The position numbers and the translations under genes were made by a program. 64,000 nt of DNA from DASWIG01 sp036397835. Its GTDB lineage: Bacteria > Acidobacteriota > Thermoanaerobaculia > Multivoradales > J023. Each line of letters begins with the position of its first letter. Position 1 is the first letter of the stretch. A model generated the notes under the pieces. That model did no database searches. It was not told the origin of the DNA and saw only the letters and a list, made by a program, of their open reading frames with translations. Shown here piece after piece: positions 37,845-46,604 of the stretch. The stretch covers positions 1-64,000 of the forward strand of contig DASWIG010000280.1 of NCBI GenBank assembly GCA_036397835.1, read 5' to 3'.

Positions 37845-38528
37845 TCAGACGGCGCAGCGGTGCAGGCGGCCCCAGGATTCGAGCAGGGCGCGGGTGCGCG
37901 GGCAGGCGTCGCTCGCCGCCGCGTCCCGCCTCGCCAGGCGGCCGGCGAGCGACGCGAGGTCGGCGGGGCGGTCGACGTCGTGGCCCGGCGGCAGCAGCTC
38001 GGTCTCGAGGCCGAGCGCGGCGGCCCGCGCCAGGGTGTCGGCGAGCACCGTCGACGTGCTCCAGGCGATGCCGTCGAAGAGCTCGCGGCGCACGGCGGCG
38101 CGGCGCAGGCCGATCAGGAAGTAGCCGCCGTCGGGCACCGGCCCGAGGACGAGGTCGGCGCCCGCCGCCAGGCGGGCGAAGGCGTCGTCGACGGTGGCGC
38201 TCGTCAGCTCCGGGTGGTCGCTGCCCACCGCCGCCACCGCCTCGTGGCGTCGCGCCGCGCCGGCGAGGGCGTGGTAAAGCCGCGCGCCGAGGTCCTCGCC
38301 GACCTGGCGCCGCGGCGGCGGCGGCGGCGCGGGCAGGGCCTGGCCGTGGTCGAGGGCCCAGGCGATCTCGAGGTGGTAGTCCCCCGCCGCCAGACGCTCG
38401 CACAGGTCGTCGCGGAAGGCGGCGTGGAGCTGCGCCGCCTGCGCCGCCGTCAGCTCGCCGACGAGGCGCGTCTTCACGCGTCCGGGGCGGGCGGGCTTGG
38501 TGAAGACGATCAGAGCGTTGCGGGTCAT
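37845..38528 (-). CDS. TIGR04282/DUF2064-family glycosyltransferase-like protein
   Basis: 227 residues. The N-terminus ALIVFTKPARPGRVKTRL and the motifs AVGSDHPELTSATVDDAF and LVLGPVPDGGYFLIGLRR are those of the TIGR04282 (DUF2064) family. It has a GT-A nucleotide-sugar-transferase fold related to MobA/GlmU and in some organisms is placed in arsenosugar or other glycan pathways. No arsenic or sugar genes are adjacent. The start overlaps the stop of the small upstream gene (ATGA). Confidence 0.85.
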   Translation of the reverse strand: MTRNALIVFTKPARPGRVKTRLVGELTAAQAAQLHAAFRDDLCERLAAGDYHLEIAWALDHGQALPAPPPPPRRQVGEDLGARLYHALAGAARRHEAVAAVGSDHPELTSATVDDAFARLAAGADLVLGPVPDGGYFLIGLRRAAVRRELFDGIAWSTSTVLADTLARAAALGLETELLPPGHDVDRPADLASLAGRLARRDAAASDACPRTRALLESWGRLHRCAV

Positions 38529-38791
38529 CGATCCCGGGAAACGTCGGACCTGTCGGACCTGTCGGACCTGTCGGACCTGTCAGACTTTTCCCGAGCTCCG
38601 CGCCCCACCGCCAGCGCCAGGGCGACGCCGCAGGCGAAGGCCACCAGCGGCAGCGCCCACACCGCCCCCCGCGGCGCCCAGGCGCCGAGCTCGCGCCGGG
38701 CGGCACGGCGCAGGGTCGCGAGGGCCGCCTCGGCGTCGCGGCGCCGGGCGCCCAGGCGCTCGAGGGCCGCCGTCTCACGGCTCGCCATCAT
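38525..38791 (-). CDS. Small single-span membrane protein with Ser-Asp-Arg repeat tail
   Basis: 88 residues from one of two adjacent ATGs (38791 or 38788) after AAGGAG. A charged helix (about 1-38) precedes a membrane segment (about 40-62, GAVWALPLVAFACGVALALAVG) and a tail of KSDRSDRSDRSDRSDVSRDR. The tail is encoded by five GTCGGACxx nonamers (38543-38587), so it may be a repeat-driven extension. Function not known. It overlaps the holin-like gene upstream by 17 bp and the DUF2064 gene downstream by 4 bp. Confidence 0.7.
   Translation of the reverse strand: MMASRETAALERLGARRRDAEAALATLRRAARRELGAWAPRGAVWALPLVAFACGVALALAVGRGAREKSDRSDRSDRSDRSDVSRDR
38543..38587. repeat. Five tandem GTCGGACxx nonamers
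   Basis: Four copies of GTCGGACCT and one degenerate GTCAGACTT. They code for the SDR-repeat tail of the small membrane protein. Same family as 26899-26943 and 48681-48725. Confidence 0.9.
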
Positions 38792-39218
38792 GGTCTCCTT
38801 CCGGAAGGGCGGCGTCGTCGCGCACCAGACGCTCCCGCCACCAGGCGAGGTGGTCGTCCAGGCGCGTGCGCGCCAGCACGGCCGGGTTCTCGAAGCGCCG
38901 CAGGAAGCCGAAATAGGCGACGCTGGCCAGCGCCAGGATCACCGCCAGCACCGCCGCCGCCACCGCCAGCGTGGCTTGCCAGGGCACCAGCTCGGTGAAG
39001 TGCTCGACCAGTTGCACCGCGGCGGCCACCATCAGCGCCACCAGCGCCAGGAAGAAGCAGGCCGCGGCGAAGATGAGGGCCGCCGCCGTCGCCGCCCGCC
39101 GCAACGAGCGCTGGAGCCACTGCTGGCGCAGCACCTCCCACTCCGCGCGCAGGACGGCGAAAACAGCCTCGCCCACGGCCTGGAAGACATCGACCCAGTC
39201 GTCACGGCGTTTCCCCAT
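38775..39218 (-). CDS. Phage-holin-superfamily (Phage_holin_3_6-like) membrane protein
   Basis: 147 residues. An amphipathic N-terminal helix (about 8-40) is followed by two strong membrane segments (about 43-72, with ALIFAAACFFLALVALMVA; about 80-107, with TLAVAAAVLAVILALASV) and a charged C-terminus. This layout matches the chromosomal 'phage holin family' proteins, which are not linked to a prophage and whose role is unknown. No lysis genes are near. Co-directional and overlapping with the next small membrane protein. Confidence 0.75.
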   Translation of the reverse strand: MGKRRDDWVDVFQAVGEAVFAVLRAEWEVLRQQWLQRSLRRAATAAALIFAAACFFLALVALMVAAAVQLVEHFTELVPWQATLAVAAAVLAVILALASVAYFGFLRRFENPAVLARTRLDDHLAWWRERLVRDDAALPEGDHDGEP

Positions 39219-39243
39219 GTGCTCCGCCAGCTCCTTGTCCCGC

Positions 39244-41004
39244 CTACCCGCCGATGCTCACGCCGCGGGTCACGAAGCCGGTCACCGCGCCGATCTCGTC
39301 GTGGACGCCCACCGCCACCACCTGGCGGCCCTTGCGCATCTGCAGCGTCACGTCGTACTTGTAGAACTGGTCCTGGGCGCCGGCGAACTCGGCCGACGGG
39401 ATGTCGATCGGCACCGGCACGTCCTGCACCGGCGAGACCCCGCCCTCGTCGTCGAGCGCGGCGATGTAAAGGCGCACGCGTCCGCGGTGGAACTCCTCCT
39501 GGGGCAGGAAGCTCAGGCGCCCGATCGGGATGCGCACCGAGATCGGCACCAGGAAGCGGCGGCCCCGGTCCTCCGGCGTCTCCTTGCCGAACTCGAGCTC
39601 GACGTCGAGTGGGTTGCTCTGGTAGCCGAAGTGGAGCGCGGCGAGCGTGCTGTCGGCCATGCGCGTCGACATCGGCTTGTCGCGGTAGCCCTCGCGGTGG
39701 CGCACCTTGTACTTCTTGCCGTCGTCGCCCTTCACCTTGACTTGCACGTTGTGGTAGCGGCCCGACTCGTTGCTGCCGGAGCTGAAGCCCAGCGAGTAGT
39801 AGCTCTCGAAGTCGTCGGCCACCTGGTTGAGACCGTTGGTGAAGTCGTTGGTGTTCATGATCACCGTGCCGCCGGTCTCCTGCGCCATGTAGACGAGGGA
39901 GTTCTGCAGGTTCGAGAAATGGACCTGGTCGATGAAGGCGCCGCCCTGGGGGGTGGCGTTGGAGGCGTCCATGTAGGAGTAGGTCCGCAGCCCCGCGGCG
40001 TCCAGGGTGTAGAAGGTCACGCGGTTGGCGTTGGCCTTGGCGGTCAGCCGCTGGTAGTCGCGCGTCATGTCGTAGCGGTGGATCTCCATCAGCACGCTGC
40101 CCTGGCCGGAGTCGCGGAAGCGCTCCTCGAGGGCGTAGAAGATGTCCTCGCCGGGGCGCATCGACAGGCCGTCGCTGACGTAGAGGATCGCCTTGCGGCC
40201 CGGCAGCCCGGCCAGCGTCTCCACCATGTCGTCGATCGCCCGCAGGGTGAAGCTCATGTCGTTGTAGATCGATTCGGCGTAGGTCGTGGCCCGGCCGCGG
40301 ACGTGGTAGAACTGCTCGGCCTCGTAGATGGCGTCGAGGATGTCGCGGCGGTCGGAGTCGAAGTGCACGGCGTTGGCCGTGTGGGTCTCGAGCTCGTAGA
40401 GCGCCGAGGCGATGAGCTCGGGATCGCTGGTGAAGGGATGGCGCACGTGCATCGAGCGTTCGTAGGTCACCAGCATCACCCGGTCCTCGTCGCCCACCCG
40501 CTCGCGCAGGAAGGTGCGGATGAAGCGGAACGCCTTGTTGCGGGTGAAGGGGTGCAGGTTCAGGTTGTCGACGTAGACGATGAGGTGGAGCTGCTGCTCC
40601 TCCGGCACCGGCGGCTCGTCGTCCACTGGCCGCCCCGGCTCCTCGGGCGGCGGCAGCATCTCGATCCCGTCGCCCCGCGCCGCCCCGTCCTCCACGGCGT
40701 AGAAGTTGGTGATCGTCACCGGCTTGCGGTCGACCTCGAGCACGAAGTCGTCCTTGGTGAGACCGGTGATGCGGTTGCCCTTCTTGTCGGTCACGTAGAC
40801 TTCGACGTTGACGATGTTGACGTCGACGGTATCGAAGAAGGGCTCGCTGCCTTCGTTGGCGATCTCCTCCGAGGACGTCTCCGGCGGCGCCTCGGCCGGG
40901 GGCGTCTCCGGCGCCGTCTCTTGGGCCACGACGTGGGCCGGCGGCGCGAGCGCCGCCAGGCTCCCCAGGAGGAAGACGGTCGGGATGAGGCGTCTGAGCT
41001 GCAT
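39244..41004 (-). CDS. Secreted VWFA-related protein (Acidobacterial type)
   Basis: 586 residues. A signal peptide (LIPTVFLLGSLAALAPPAHVVA) is followed by an acidic Glu/Pro linker, a short beta-domain (VDVNIVNVEVYVTDKKGNRI, GLTKDDFVLEVDRKPV), and a VWA-like domain (LHLIVYVDNLNLHPFTRNKAF, ILYVSDGLSMRPGED, GGTVIMNTNDF). The combination of the VTDKKGNRI..L..DDF segment and this VWA is typical of the 'VWFA-related Acidobacterial domain' family. The first MIDAS position is DNLNL rather than DxSxS, so metal binding may be altered. Partner and function are unknown. A TATAAT lies about 36 nt upstream of the ATG, and AAGGAG precedes it. Confidence 0.85.
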   Translation of the reverse strand: MQLRRLIPTVFLLGSLAALAPPAHVVAQETAPETPPAEAPPETSSEEIANEGSEPFFDTVDVNIVNVEVYVTDKKGNRITGLTKDDFVLEVDRKPVTITNFYAVEDGAARGDGIEMLPPPEEPGRPVDDEPPVPEEQQLHLIVYVDNLNLHPFTRNKAFRFIRTFLRERVGDEDRVMLVTYERSMHVRHPFTSDPELIASALYELETHTANAVHFDSDRRDILDAIYEAEQFYHVRGRATTYAESIYNDMSFTLRAIDDMVETLAGLPGRKAILYVSDGLSMRPGEDIFYALEERFRDSGQGSVLMEIHRYDMTRDYQRLTAKANANRVTFYTLDAAGLRTYSYMDASNATPQGGAFIDQVHFSNLQNSLVYMAQETGGTVIMNTNDFTNGLNQVADDFESYYSLGFSSGSNESGRYHNVQVKVKGDDGKKYKVRHREGYRDKPMSTRMADSTLAALHFGYQSNPLDVELEFGKETPEDRGRRFLVPISVRIPIGRLSFLPQEEFHRGRVRLYIAALDDEGGVSPVQDVPVPIDIPSAEFAGAQDQFYKYDVTLQMRKGRQVVAVGVHDEIGAVTGFVTRGVSIGG

Positions 41005-41039
41005 GGGTCGTCTCCTTGGTCGCCGACGCGATCGGATCG

Positions 41040-41045
41040 ATTATA
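41040..41045 (-). promoter_or_regulatory. -10 element for the secreted VWA gene
   Basis: A perfect TATAAT on the minus strand, about 36 nt before the ATG at 41004. It overlaps the stop region of the gene at 41041. No good -35 is visible. Confidence 0.5.
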
Positions 41046-42051
41046 CTGCAACCGCGGCGGCGCGGCGGCTGAGCACGTGGCGGACGATGCGCGGGCCGTG
41101 GTCGCGCGAGTTCTCGATGAAGATCTTGCCGGTATCGCGCCCGGCCTGCGGCGTGCCGGCGACGTAGAGGCTGGGCACGTTGGTCTCGCAGGTCTCGGGG
41201 TCGAACGCCGGCACCAGCGTCTCCTCGTCGACCGCGATGCCGCAGCGCCGCTCGAAGCCCACGTCGGGCAGGTAGCCGATCAGCACGTAGACGGCGTCGG
41301 CGTGGATCGTCCGCCGCTCGCCGCCGCGTTCCGCCTCCACCTCGCCGTCGCCGCGGAACTGCCTCACGGCGGTCTCGAAGCAGGCGGCGATCGAGCCCTC
41401 GGCCACCCGGTGCTCGAAGTCGGGCTTGACCCAGTACTTGACGGTGGGTTTCACCGCGGGGCCGCGGTGGACGAGGGTCACGCGCACGCCGTTGCGCCAC
41501 AGGTCGAGCGCCGCCTCGACGCCCGAGTTGCCGCCGCCCACCACCACCACGTGCTGGCCGAAGTGGTAGTAGGGCTCGCGGTAGCGGCGGTGGACCCAGG
41601 GCAGGTCCTCGCCGGGCACGCCGAGGGTCCGGGGGTGGTTGAAGTAGCCCATGGCCAGCGCCACCGAGCGCGCCCGGCGCCGGCGCTCGCGGCCATCGCG
41701 CGCCCGGGTGCGGACCACGAAGTGCCCGCCCTCCCCGTCCGTGCGCCGGACCTCGAGGACCTCCTCGTAGAGGGCGAGCGGCAGCTCGTAGCGACGCGCC
41801 ACGCCCTGGTAGTAGGCCAGGGCCTGGCGGCGGTTGGGCTTGTCGTCGGGGATGCCGAAGGGGACGTCGGCGATCTCGAGCTTGTCGCGGGTGGTGAAGA
41901 AGATCATCCCGGTGGGGAAGTCCACGATCGCGGCGCACAGCGGTCCGCGGTCCACCAGGAGCGTCGCGAGGCCGGCCTTCCTGGCCTCGGCCCCGATCGC
42001 GATGCCGGTGGGTCCGGCGCCCACCACCAGGAGGTCGAGCGGGTCGTCCAT
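41041..42051 (-). CDS. YpdA-family NAD(P)/FAD oxidoreductase (bacillithiol-disulfide-reductase-like)
   Basis: 336 residues. FAD motif LDLLVVGAGPTGIAIGAEA at the start, the family-typical PTGMIFFTTRDKLEIADVPF, and the NAD(P) motif VVVVGGGNSGVEAALDLWR. The order and the FFTTRDKLEI segment match YpdA, the NADPH-dependent bacillithiol disulfide reductase, and it lacks the CxxC of thioredoxin reductase. No bacillithiol synthesis genes are in the window, so the substrate is inferred from family only. It is divergent from lysA across a 75-bp region. Confidence 0.85.
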   Translation of the reverse strand: MDDPLDLLVVGAGPTGIAIGAEARKAGLATLLVDRGPLCAAIVDFPTGMIFFTTRDKLEIADVPFGIPDDKPNRRQALAYYQGVARRYELPLALYEEVLEVRRTDGEGGHFVVRTRARDGRERRRRARSVALAMGYFNHPRTLGVPGEDLPWVHRRYREPYYHFGQHVVVVGGGNSGVEAALDLWRNGVRVTLVHRGPAVKPTVKYWVKPDFEHRVAEGSIAACFETAVRQFRGDGEVEAERGGERRTIHADAVYVLIGYLPDVGFERRCGIAVDEETLVPAFDPETCETNVPSLYVAGTPQAGRDTGKIFIENSRDHGPRIVRHVLSRRAAAVAV

Positions 42052-42060
42052 CTCAGGAGC

Positions 42061-42081
42061 TTATCCGATCGGCTAGGATAA
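42061..42081. promoter_or_regulatory. Inverted repeat in the ypdA-lysA divergent promoter region
   Basis: TTATCC and GGATAA arms separated by 9 bp. On the plus strand it contains a -10-like TAGGAT (42074-42079) oriented towards lysA. It could be a shared operator or two overlapping promoters. Confidence 0.3.
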
Positions 42082-42126
42082 CGGCCGGTCGCGACCGGAC
42101 ACCGCCGGCCGCAGTCCAGCCGCGCG

Positions 42127-43401
42127 ATGAGCGTCCTCGACACCCCACCGACGCCGGCGGCCCCTGGGGCCGCCGAGCCGAAAACCCGCTTCCTCCCCGA
42201 CGACGAGCTGCGCGCGCTCGCCGCCGAGCACGGCACGCCCTTCTACGTCTATTCCGCGGGCGTGGTGCGCCGCCGGTTTCGCGACCTCGGCGGCTTCGAC
42301 GTGGTGCGCTACGCTCAGAAGGCCAACCCCAACCTGAGCCTGCTGCGGTTCATCCGCGGCCTCGGCGCCGCCGTCGACGCGGTCTCCGGCGGCGAGGTCC
42401 ACCGCGCCCTGGCCGCCGGCTTCCGCGACGACGAGATCCACTTCACCGCCGACGTCTTCGACCGCCGGATCCTCGAGCTGCTCGAGAGCCACGACCTGCC
42501 GGTGAACCTGGGCTCGGCCGACATGATCGAGCAATTCGCCGCGGTCCGTCCGGGCGGCGCCGTGGCGCTGCGGATCAACCCCGGCTTCGGCCACGGCCAC
42601 GACTGGAAGGTCAACACCGGCGGCGCGCACTCGAAGCACGGCATCTGGTACGAGGAGCTGCCGGCGGCCCTCGAGCGGACGGCGCGCGCCGGCCTGACGG
42701 TGACCGGCGTCCACGTCCACATCGGCTCCGGGTCCGACTTCCTGCACCTCTCCCAGGTGCGCCGCGCCCTCGCCGACGCGGCGCTCGCCGCGTCCGCGAC
42801 GGTGGAGTCGATCTCCACCGGCGGCGGCCTGCCCATCCCCTACCATGCCGGCGAACCGCCGTTCGACGTCGCCACGTACACGCGCGACTGGCGGGAGACG
42901 AAGCGCGAGCTGGAGGAGGCGATCGGGCGTGAGCTGACGATCGAGGTCGAGCCCGGGCGTTACCTGGTGGCCGAGGCCGGGCTGCTGGTGACCGAGGTGC
43001 GGGCGGTCAAGCAGAGCGGCGCAGTCCGTTACGTCCTGGTCGACGCCGGCTTCGACAACCTCGTGCGTCCGGCCATGTACGGGGCCTACCACCACATCTC
43101 GATCGTCGGCCGCGACGAGGAGCCGACGCGCCCGCGGGTGGTGGCGGGTCCGCTGTGCGAGTCGGCGGACATGTTCACCCAGGGCAAGGAGGGCCGGGTG
43201 GAGCCCCGCGAGCTGCCCGCCGCCGAGGTCGGCGACCTGCTCTGCGTCCACGACGCCGGGGCCTACGCGGCGTCGATGGCGTCGAACTACAACAGCCGTC
43301 TCTTGGCGCCCGAGCTGCTGGTCGAGGCCGGCGTCGCCCGGCTGGTGCGCCGGCGTCAGACGGTCGAGGAGCTGCTGGCGCCGGAGCTCGAATTGCTGTA
43401 G
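42127..43401 (+). CDS. lysA: Diaminopimelate decarboxylase
   Basis: 424 residues. The PLP lysine lies in VVRYAQKANPNLSLLRFI; other fold-III signatures are HVHIGSGSDFLHL, the phosphate-binding STGGGLPIPYH, and EPGRYLVAEAGLLVTEV. The substrate/partner-subunit motif GPLCESADMF is followed by HDAGAYAASMASNYNSR. It makes L-lysine from meso-diaminopimelate. Lysine is also the substrate of the lysine 2,3-aminomutase whose end is at 63658-64000, but the two loci are 20 kb apart. No other lysine genes are adjacent. No clear Shine-Dalgarno. Confidence 0.95.
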   Translation: MSVLDTPPTPAAPGAAEPKTRFLPDDELRALAAEHGTPFYVYSAGVVRRRFRDLGGFDVVRYAQKANPNLSLLRFIRGLGAAVDAVSGGEVHRALAAGFRDDEIHFTADVFDRRILELLESHDLPVNLGSADMIEQFAAVRPGGAVALRINPGFGHGHDWKVNTGGAHSKHGIWYEELPAALERTARAGLTVTGVHVHIGSGSDFLHLSQVRRALADAALAASATVESISTGGGLPIPYHAGEPPFDVATYTRDWRETKRELEEAIGRELTIEVEPGRYLVAEAGLLVTEVRAVKQSGAVRYVLVDAGFDNLVRPAMYGAYHHISIVGRDEEPTRPRVVAGPLCESADMFTQGKEGRVEPRELPAAEVGDLLCVHDAGAYAASMASNYNSRLLAPELLVEAGVARLVRRRQTVEELLAPELELL

Positions 43402-43410
43402 AAAAAACGC

Positions 43411-44487
43411 ATGATCCCCTCCCACAAGCGACTCTCGGAGCCCGGCAGCGCGCCGGGCACCCTGCGTCCGCCGGCGCGGCGCCGGGTCGAGAAGGTCACC
43501 GTGACGGTCATGAGCTACGGTCCGGACCGCTTCGAGGAGACGCAGTGCGCCTCGATCACCGAGGCGCTGGCGGCGATCACGGACGAGGCTCCCGGCGTCA
43601 CCTGGATCCACGTGGCGGGCACCCACGAGATCGAGGGTCTCCAGGCCCTCGGCGCGCGCTTCGGCCTCCATCCGCTGACGCTCGAGGACGTGGTCAACTC
43701 CGGGCAGCGGCCGAAGTTGGAGAACTACGACGACCACCTCTTCATCGTCATGCGGGTGATCCACAGCGCGGCGGCGGTCGCCGGCGAGCAGGTCAGCATG
43801 TACCTGGGCCGCTCCTGGGTGCTGACCTTCGAGGAGATCCCGGAGGACGCCTTCGACCTGGTGCGCGAGCGCCTCCGCCGCGGCAAGGGCCAGATCCGTT
43901 CGGCGGGCGCCGACTACCTCGCCTACTCCATCGTCGACGCCGCGGTGGACCATTTCTTTCCGGTGCTGGAGACGCTCGGCGAGCGCATCGAGGCGCTCGA
44001 GGAGGAGCTCGTGGAGGACCCCGACCGCCGGACCCTGGAGAAGATCCACCAGCTCAAACGCGAGCTCCTCCTCATCCGCCGCGCCGCCTGGCCGCAGCGC
44101 GAGGTGATCAGCTCTCTGGGGCGGCAGGAGTCCGACCTCGTACACCGCGAGACGCGCGTCTTCCTCCGCGACTGCTACGACCACACGATCCAGATCATGG
44201 ACATCGTCGAAACCTACCGCGACCTGGCCAGCGGCATGATGGACCTGTATCTCTCGAGCGTCAGCCACCGCACCAACGAGGTCATGAAGGTGCTGACGGT
44301 GATCGCTTCGATCTTCATTCCGCTGACCTTCATCGCCGGCATCTACGGGATGAACTTCAACACCAAGGCAAGCCCGCTGAACATGCCCGAGCTGAATTGG
44401 TATTGGGGCTATCCGGCGCTGTGGCTGGTCGTGATCGGGCTCGCCGCCGGGATGATCGTTTACTTTCGACGCAAGAGATGGATCTGA
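43411..44487 (+). CDS. corA: CorA-family magnesium/cobalt transporter
   Basis: 358 residues. A large cytoplasmic domain (1-295) precedes two membrane segments at the C-terminus. The first ends in the signature GIYGMNF (in FIAGIYGMNFNTKAS); the second is ALWLVVIGLAAGMIVYF followed by the basic tail RRKRWI. CorA pentamers carry Mg2+ inward. Length and motif are normal. The gene starts 10 nt after lysA and ends 7 nt from the convergent gene at 44494. Confidence 0.95.
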   Translation: MIPSHKRLSEPGSAPGTLRPPARRRVEKVTVTVMSYGPDRFEETQCASITEALAAITDEAPGVTWIHVAGTHEIEGLQALGARFGLHPLTLEDVVNSGQRPKLENYDDHLFIVMRVIHSAAAVAGEQVSMYLGRSWVLTFEEIPEDAFDLVRERLRRGKGQIRSAGADYLAYSIVDAAVDHFFPVLETLGERIEALEEELVEDPDRRTLEKIHQLKRELLLIRRAAWPQREVISSLGRQESDLVHRETRVFLRDCYDHTIQIMDIVETYRDLASGMMDLYLSSVSHRTNEVMKVLTVIASIFIPLTFIAGIYGMNFNTKASPLNMPELNWYWGYPALWLVVIGLAAGMIVYFRRKRWI

Positions 44488-44493
44488 CGCAAC

Positions 44494-45513
44494 TCAAGGC
44501 TCGATCGAATTGAGCCCCACGAACGTGCCGCCGTTCTGGTGGCACAGCACCCGCATCAGGGTGGCGAAACGCACGCCGGTGTACGGCGAAACGCCGGCCG
44601 CGGTGAAGACCACCGGGAAGCCCACGCCGTGGATCCGCACCTTCGCCTTGCCCGCCTGGTCGCGAGAGTTGTACTTGGCGACCTCGTCGAGCACGGCCTG
44701 GATCGAGTCGCCGGTGTACTCGTCGCCGAAGACGTAGATCGAGACTTTCTTGTCGGGCGCCGCGAAGTTGACGATGGCCCGGCGCACGCCCTCGACCGGG
44801 CTCGAGTTGCTGAAGACGTTCCAGTTGCGCAGGGTGGAGAGGATCAGGCGCCGGCGGCCCGGGGTGTCGGGGATCCACTTGCCGGCGTAGCTCGAGAACA
44901 TGTACTGTCCCATGTCGTTCATCACCTGGATGCCCTTGACCGTGGGATAGACGTCGAGCACCTGCTCCATCTTGCGCAGCACCGCCGGCCAGGCGTAGCC
45001 GAACATGCTGGGCGAGGTGTCGATGACGAAGATGACGTACTCGCTGTCGACCGGGATGCCGCCGATCGTCGCGTCCTCTTGCGGACGGCGGTAGCTCTCC
45101 CCGAGCAGGCGCTTCATTTCCTCGCTGAGCTCCTGCTGGGCCGCCAGCAGCCGTCCTTCGAGGATCTCCTGCACCTGCGAGAGCTGCCGCGTGGAGGCGA
45201 ACTCGCCGCGGATGCGCGACAGGTCGCCGCGCAGGCGGGCGACGAGCTCCTCCTCGTGCGACAATTGCTCGCGCCTGGACCTGAGCCGGCGCTCGAGCAC
45301 CGGGATCTCGCCGCGGATCCGCGCCAGCTCGCGCTGCAGGTCGGCGACGCGGCCGTCGAGGTCCTGGCGGGCGCGCTCGAGGGCCTGCGGCTCGCCGATC
45401 TTGGTCAGCACCAGCAGCATCACGATGGCGCCGAAGCCGCAGCTCACGGCATCGAGGAACGACAGGCTGACGCCCTCGCCGGCGCTCGCGCTGCGACGCT
45501 TGCGGCGCCTCAC
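44494..45513 (-). CDS. MotB/ExbD-like anchor fused to coiled coil and VWA domain (second copy)
   Basis: 339 residues from a GTG at 45513 that overlaps the upstream stop (GTGA). A basic N-terminus precedes one membrane segment (about 16-40, LSFLDAVSCGFGAIVMLLVL) with an Asp near its start, as in the proton-carrying helix of MotB/ExbD. Then a coiled coil (about 45-130, ERRLRSRREQLSHEEELVARL) and a VWA domain (about 155-335) with MIDAS FVIDTSPSMFG, so it is probably metal-competent. It is paralogous in layout to the gene at 45510-46604. Likely partner of the MotA/TolQ-like channel in the same operon. Output and target unknown. Confidence 0.8.
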   Translation of the reverse strand: MRRRKRRSASAGEGVSLSFLDAVSCGFGAIVMLLVLTKIGEPQALERARQDLDGRVADLQRELARIRGEIPVLERRLRSRREQLSHEEELVARLRGDLSRIRGEFASTRQLSQVQEILEGRLLAAQQELSEEMKRLLGESYRRPQEDATIGGIPVDSEYVIFVIDTSPSMFGYAWPAVLRKMEQVLDVYPTVKGIQVMNDMGQYMFSSYAGKWIPDTPGRRRLILSTLRNWNVFSNSSPVEGVRRAIVNFAAPDKKVSIYVFGDEYTGDSIQAVLDEVAKYNSRDQAGKAKVRIHGVGFPVVFTAAGVSPYTGVRFATLMRVLCHQNGGTFVGLNSIEP

Positions 45514-46604
45514 GGCCAGTCCTCCGGCGGGCTGAGCAGCGAGCCGCGGGTCTTCATGGCGAGCTGCCAGAAGGCGCTCGCCGCCATCGGATCGCCCTCC
45601 ATGGGAAAGAGGATCACGTTCACGGGAAGGCCCGCCGGCAGCTCCTGGACGGCGCGCTCGAAGTGCTTCAGGCGGTCCTTGGCCGACACCTTGCCGCCGC
45701 GCGGACGCTCGCGCCCCTGGGTGGGCAGGCCGTCGGTGAGCAAGATCAGGTTGTCCGGCGCCGGCCGCAACGCGCGGATCGCCGCGAAGGCGTTGTGCAG
45801 GCTGGTGCCGCCGTCGGGCGCCACGGCGCGCAGCGTCGCCACCGCCTTGCCGAGGGCCTCCGTGTCGCCGGCGGACAGCCACTGGCCGCCGGTGCCGTCG
45901 ATCAGCGGCGCCGCGGTCTCGGCGAAGGTGTAGACCTGGAAGTAGCTCGCGCGCGGCAGTTGGGTCGCCAGCCAGTCGACGGTGGCCACCGCCTGCTGCC
46001 ATTTCTCGGCGCGGATCTTGCGCTCGTCGGGCAGGTTGCGCCGCACCACGACGTTGACGATGGTCTCGTCGAGCATGCTCGCGGAGACGTCGACGAGCAG
46101 CAGGATGCGCTCGCCGCCCACCTTGAGACCGGTCAGGTACTGGCGGTCGCCGTCGCCGGTGAACGCGCGCACCCTCTCGCCCGGCGTCTCCTCCTCGGGA
46201 ACCGAGGCGGCGAGACGCCGGGCTTCGTCCTCGAGCGTCTTGAGGTCGGTCTGGAGCTTGTTCAGGCTCTCGCGGCGCGCCAGCGTCTCGGCGTCGAACG
46301 TGGCGAGCTCGACCTGGACCTCCTGCAGGGTTTCGATCAGGCGCCGCGACAGGCCCTGGGCTAGCGCGTGCCGGCGGTCGACCTCGCGCAGGTCGTTGCG
46401 CAGCACCGCGAGGCCGGCATGACCCTGGAGCACCTCCTCCTCCAGGCGGTCGACCTCGCCCGTGAGGTCGTAGGTCACGCGGTCGGCGCGCAGCGAGACG
46501 CCGGCGTTGATCACCATGTAGAGGAGCACCACGGCGCCGAGGCCGCAGGTCATGGCGTCGAGGAACGCCAGGCCGAAGACGTTGGCGGCGCGGCGGCGCG
46601 CCAT
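45510..46604 (-). CDS. MotB/ExbD-like anchor fused to coiled coil and VWA domain (first copy)
   Basis: 364 residues; its ATG shares one base with the upstream stop (TGATG). Basic start, then one membrane segment (about 8-33, VFGLAFLDAMTCGLGAVVLLY) again with an Asp at its start. A long coiled coil follows (about 45-140) and a VWA domain (about 165-355) with a full MIDAS set: LLLVDVSASMLDE, GGTSLHNAF and LILLTDGLP. Same design as the next gene, but the sequences differ enough to suggest old duplication. The fused VWA in place of the OmpA-like peptidoglycan-binding part of MotB is the unusual point. Confidence 0.8.
   Translation of the reverse strand: MARRRAANVFGLAFLDAMTCGLGAVVLLYMVINAGVSLRADRVTYDLTGEVDRLEEEVLQGHAGLAVLRNDLREVDRRHALAQGLSRRLIETLQEVQVELATFDAETLARRESLNKLQTDLKTLEDEARRLAASVPEEETPGERVRAFTGDGDRQYLTGLKVGGERILLLVDVSASMLDETIVNVVVRRNLPDERKIRAEKWQQAVATVDWLATQLPRASYFQVYTFAETAAPLIDGTGGQWLSAGDTEALGKAVATLRAVAPDGGTSLHNAFAAIRALRPAPDNLILLTDGLPTQGRERPRGGKVSAKDRLKHFERAVQELPAGLPVNVILFPMEGDPMAASAFWQLAMKTRGSLLSPPEDWP

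Noticed and set aside
38775..39218. Prophage lysis holin
   Set aside because: No endolysin, spanin or other phage gene is near; chromosomal holin-superfamily proteins of this layout are common.
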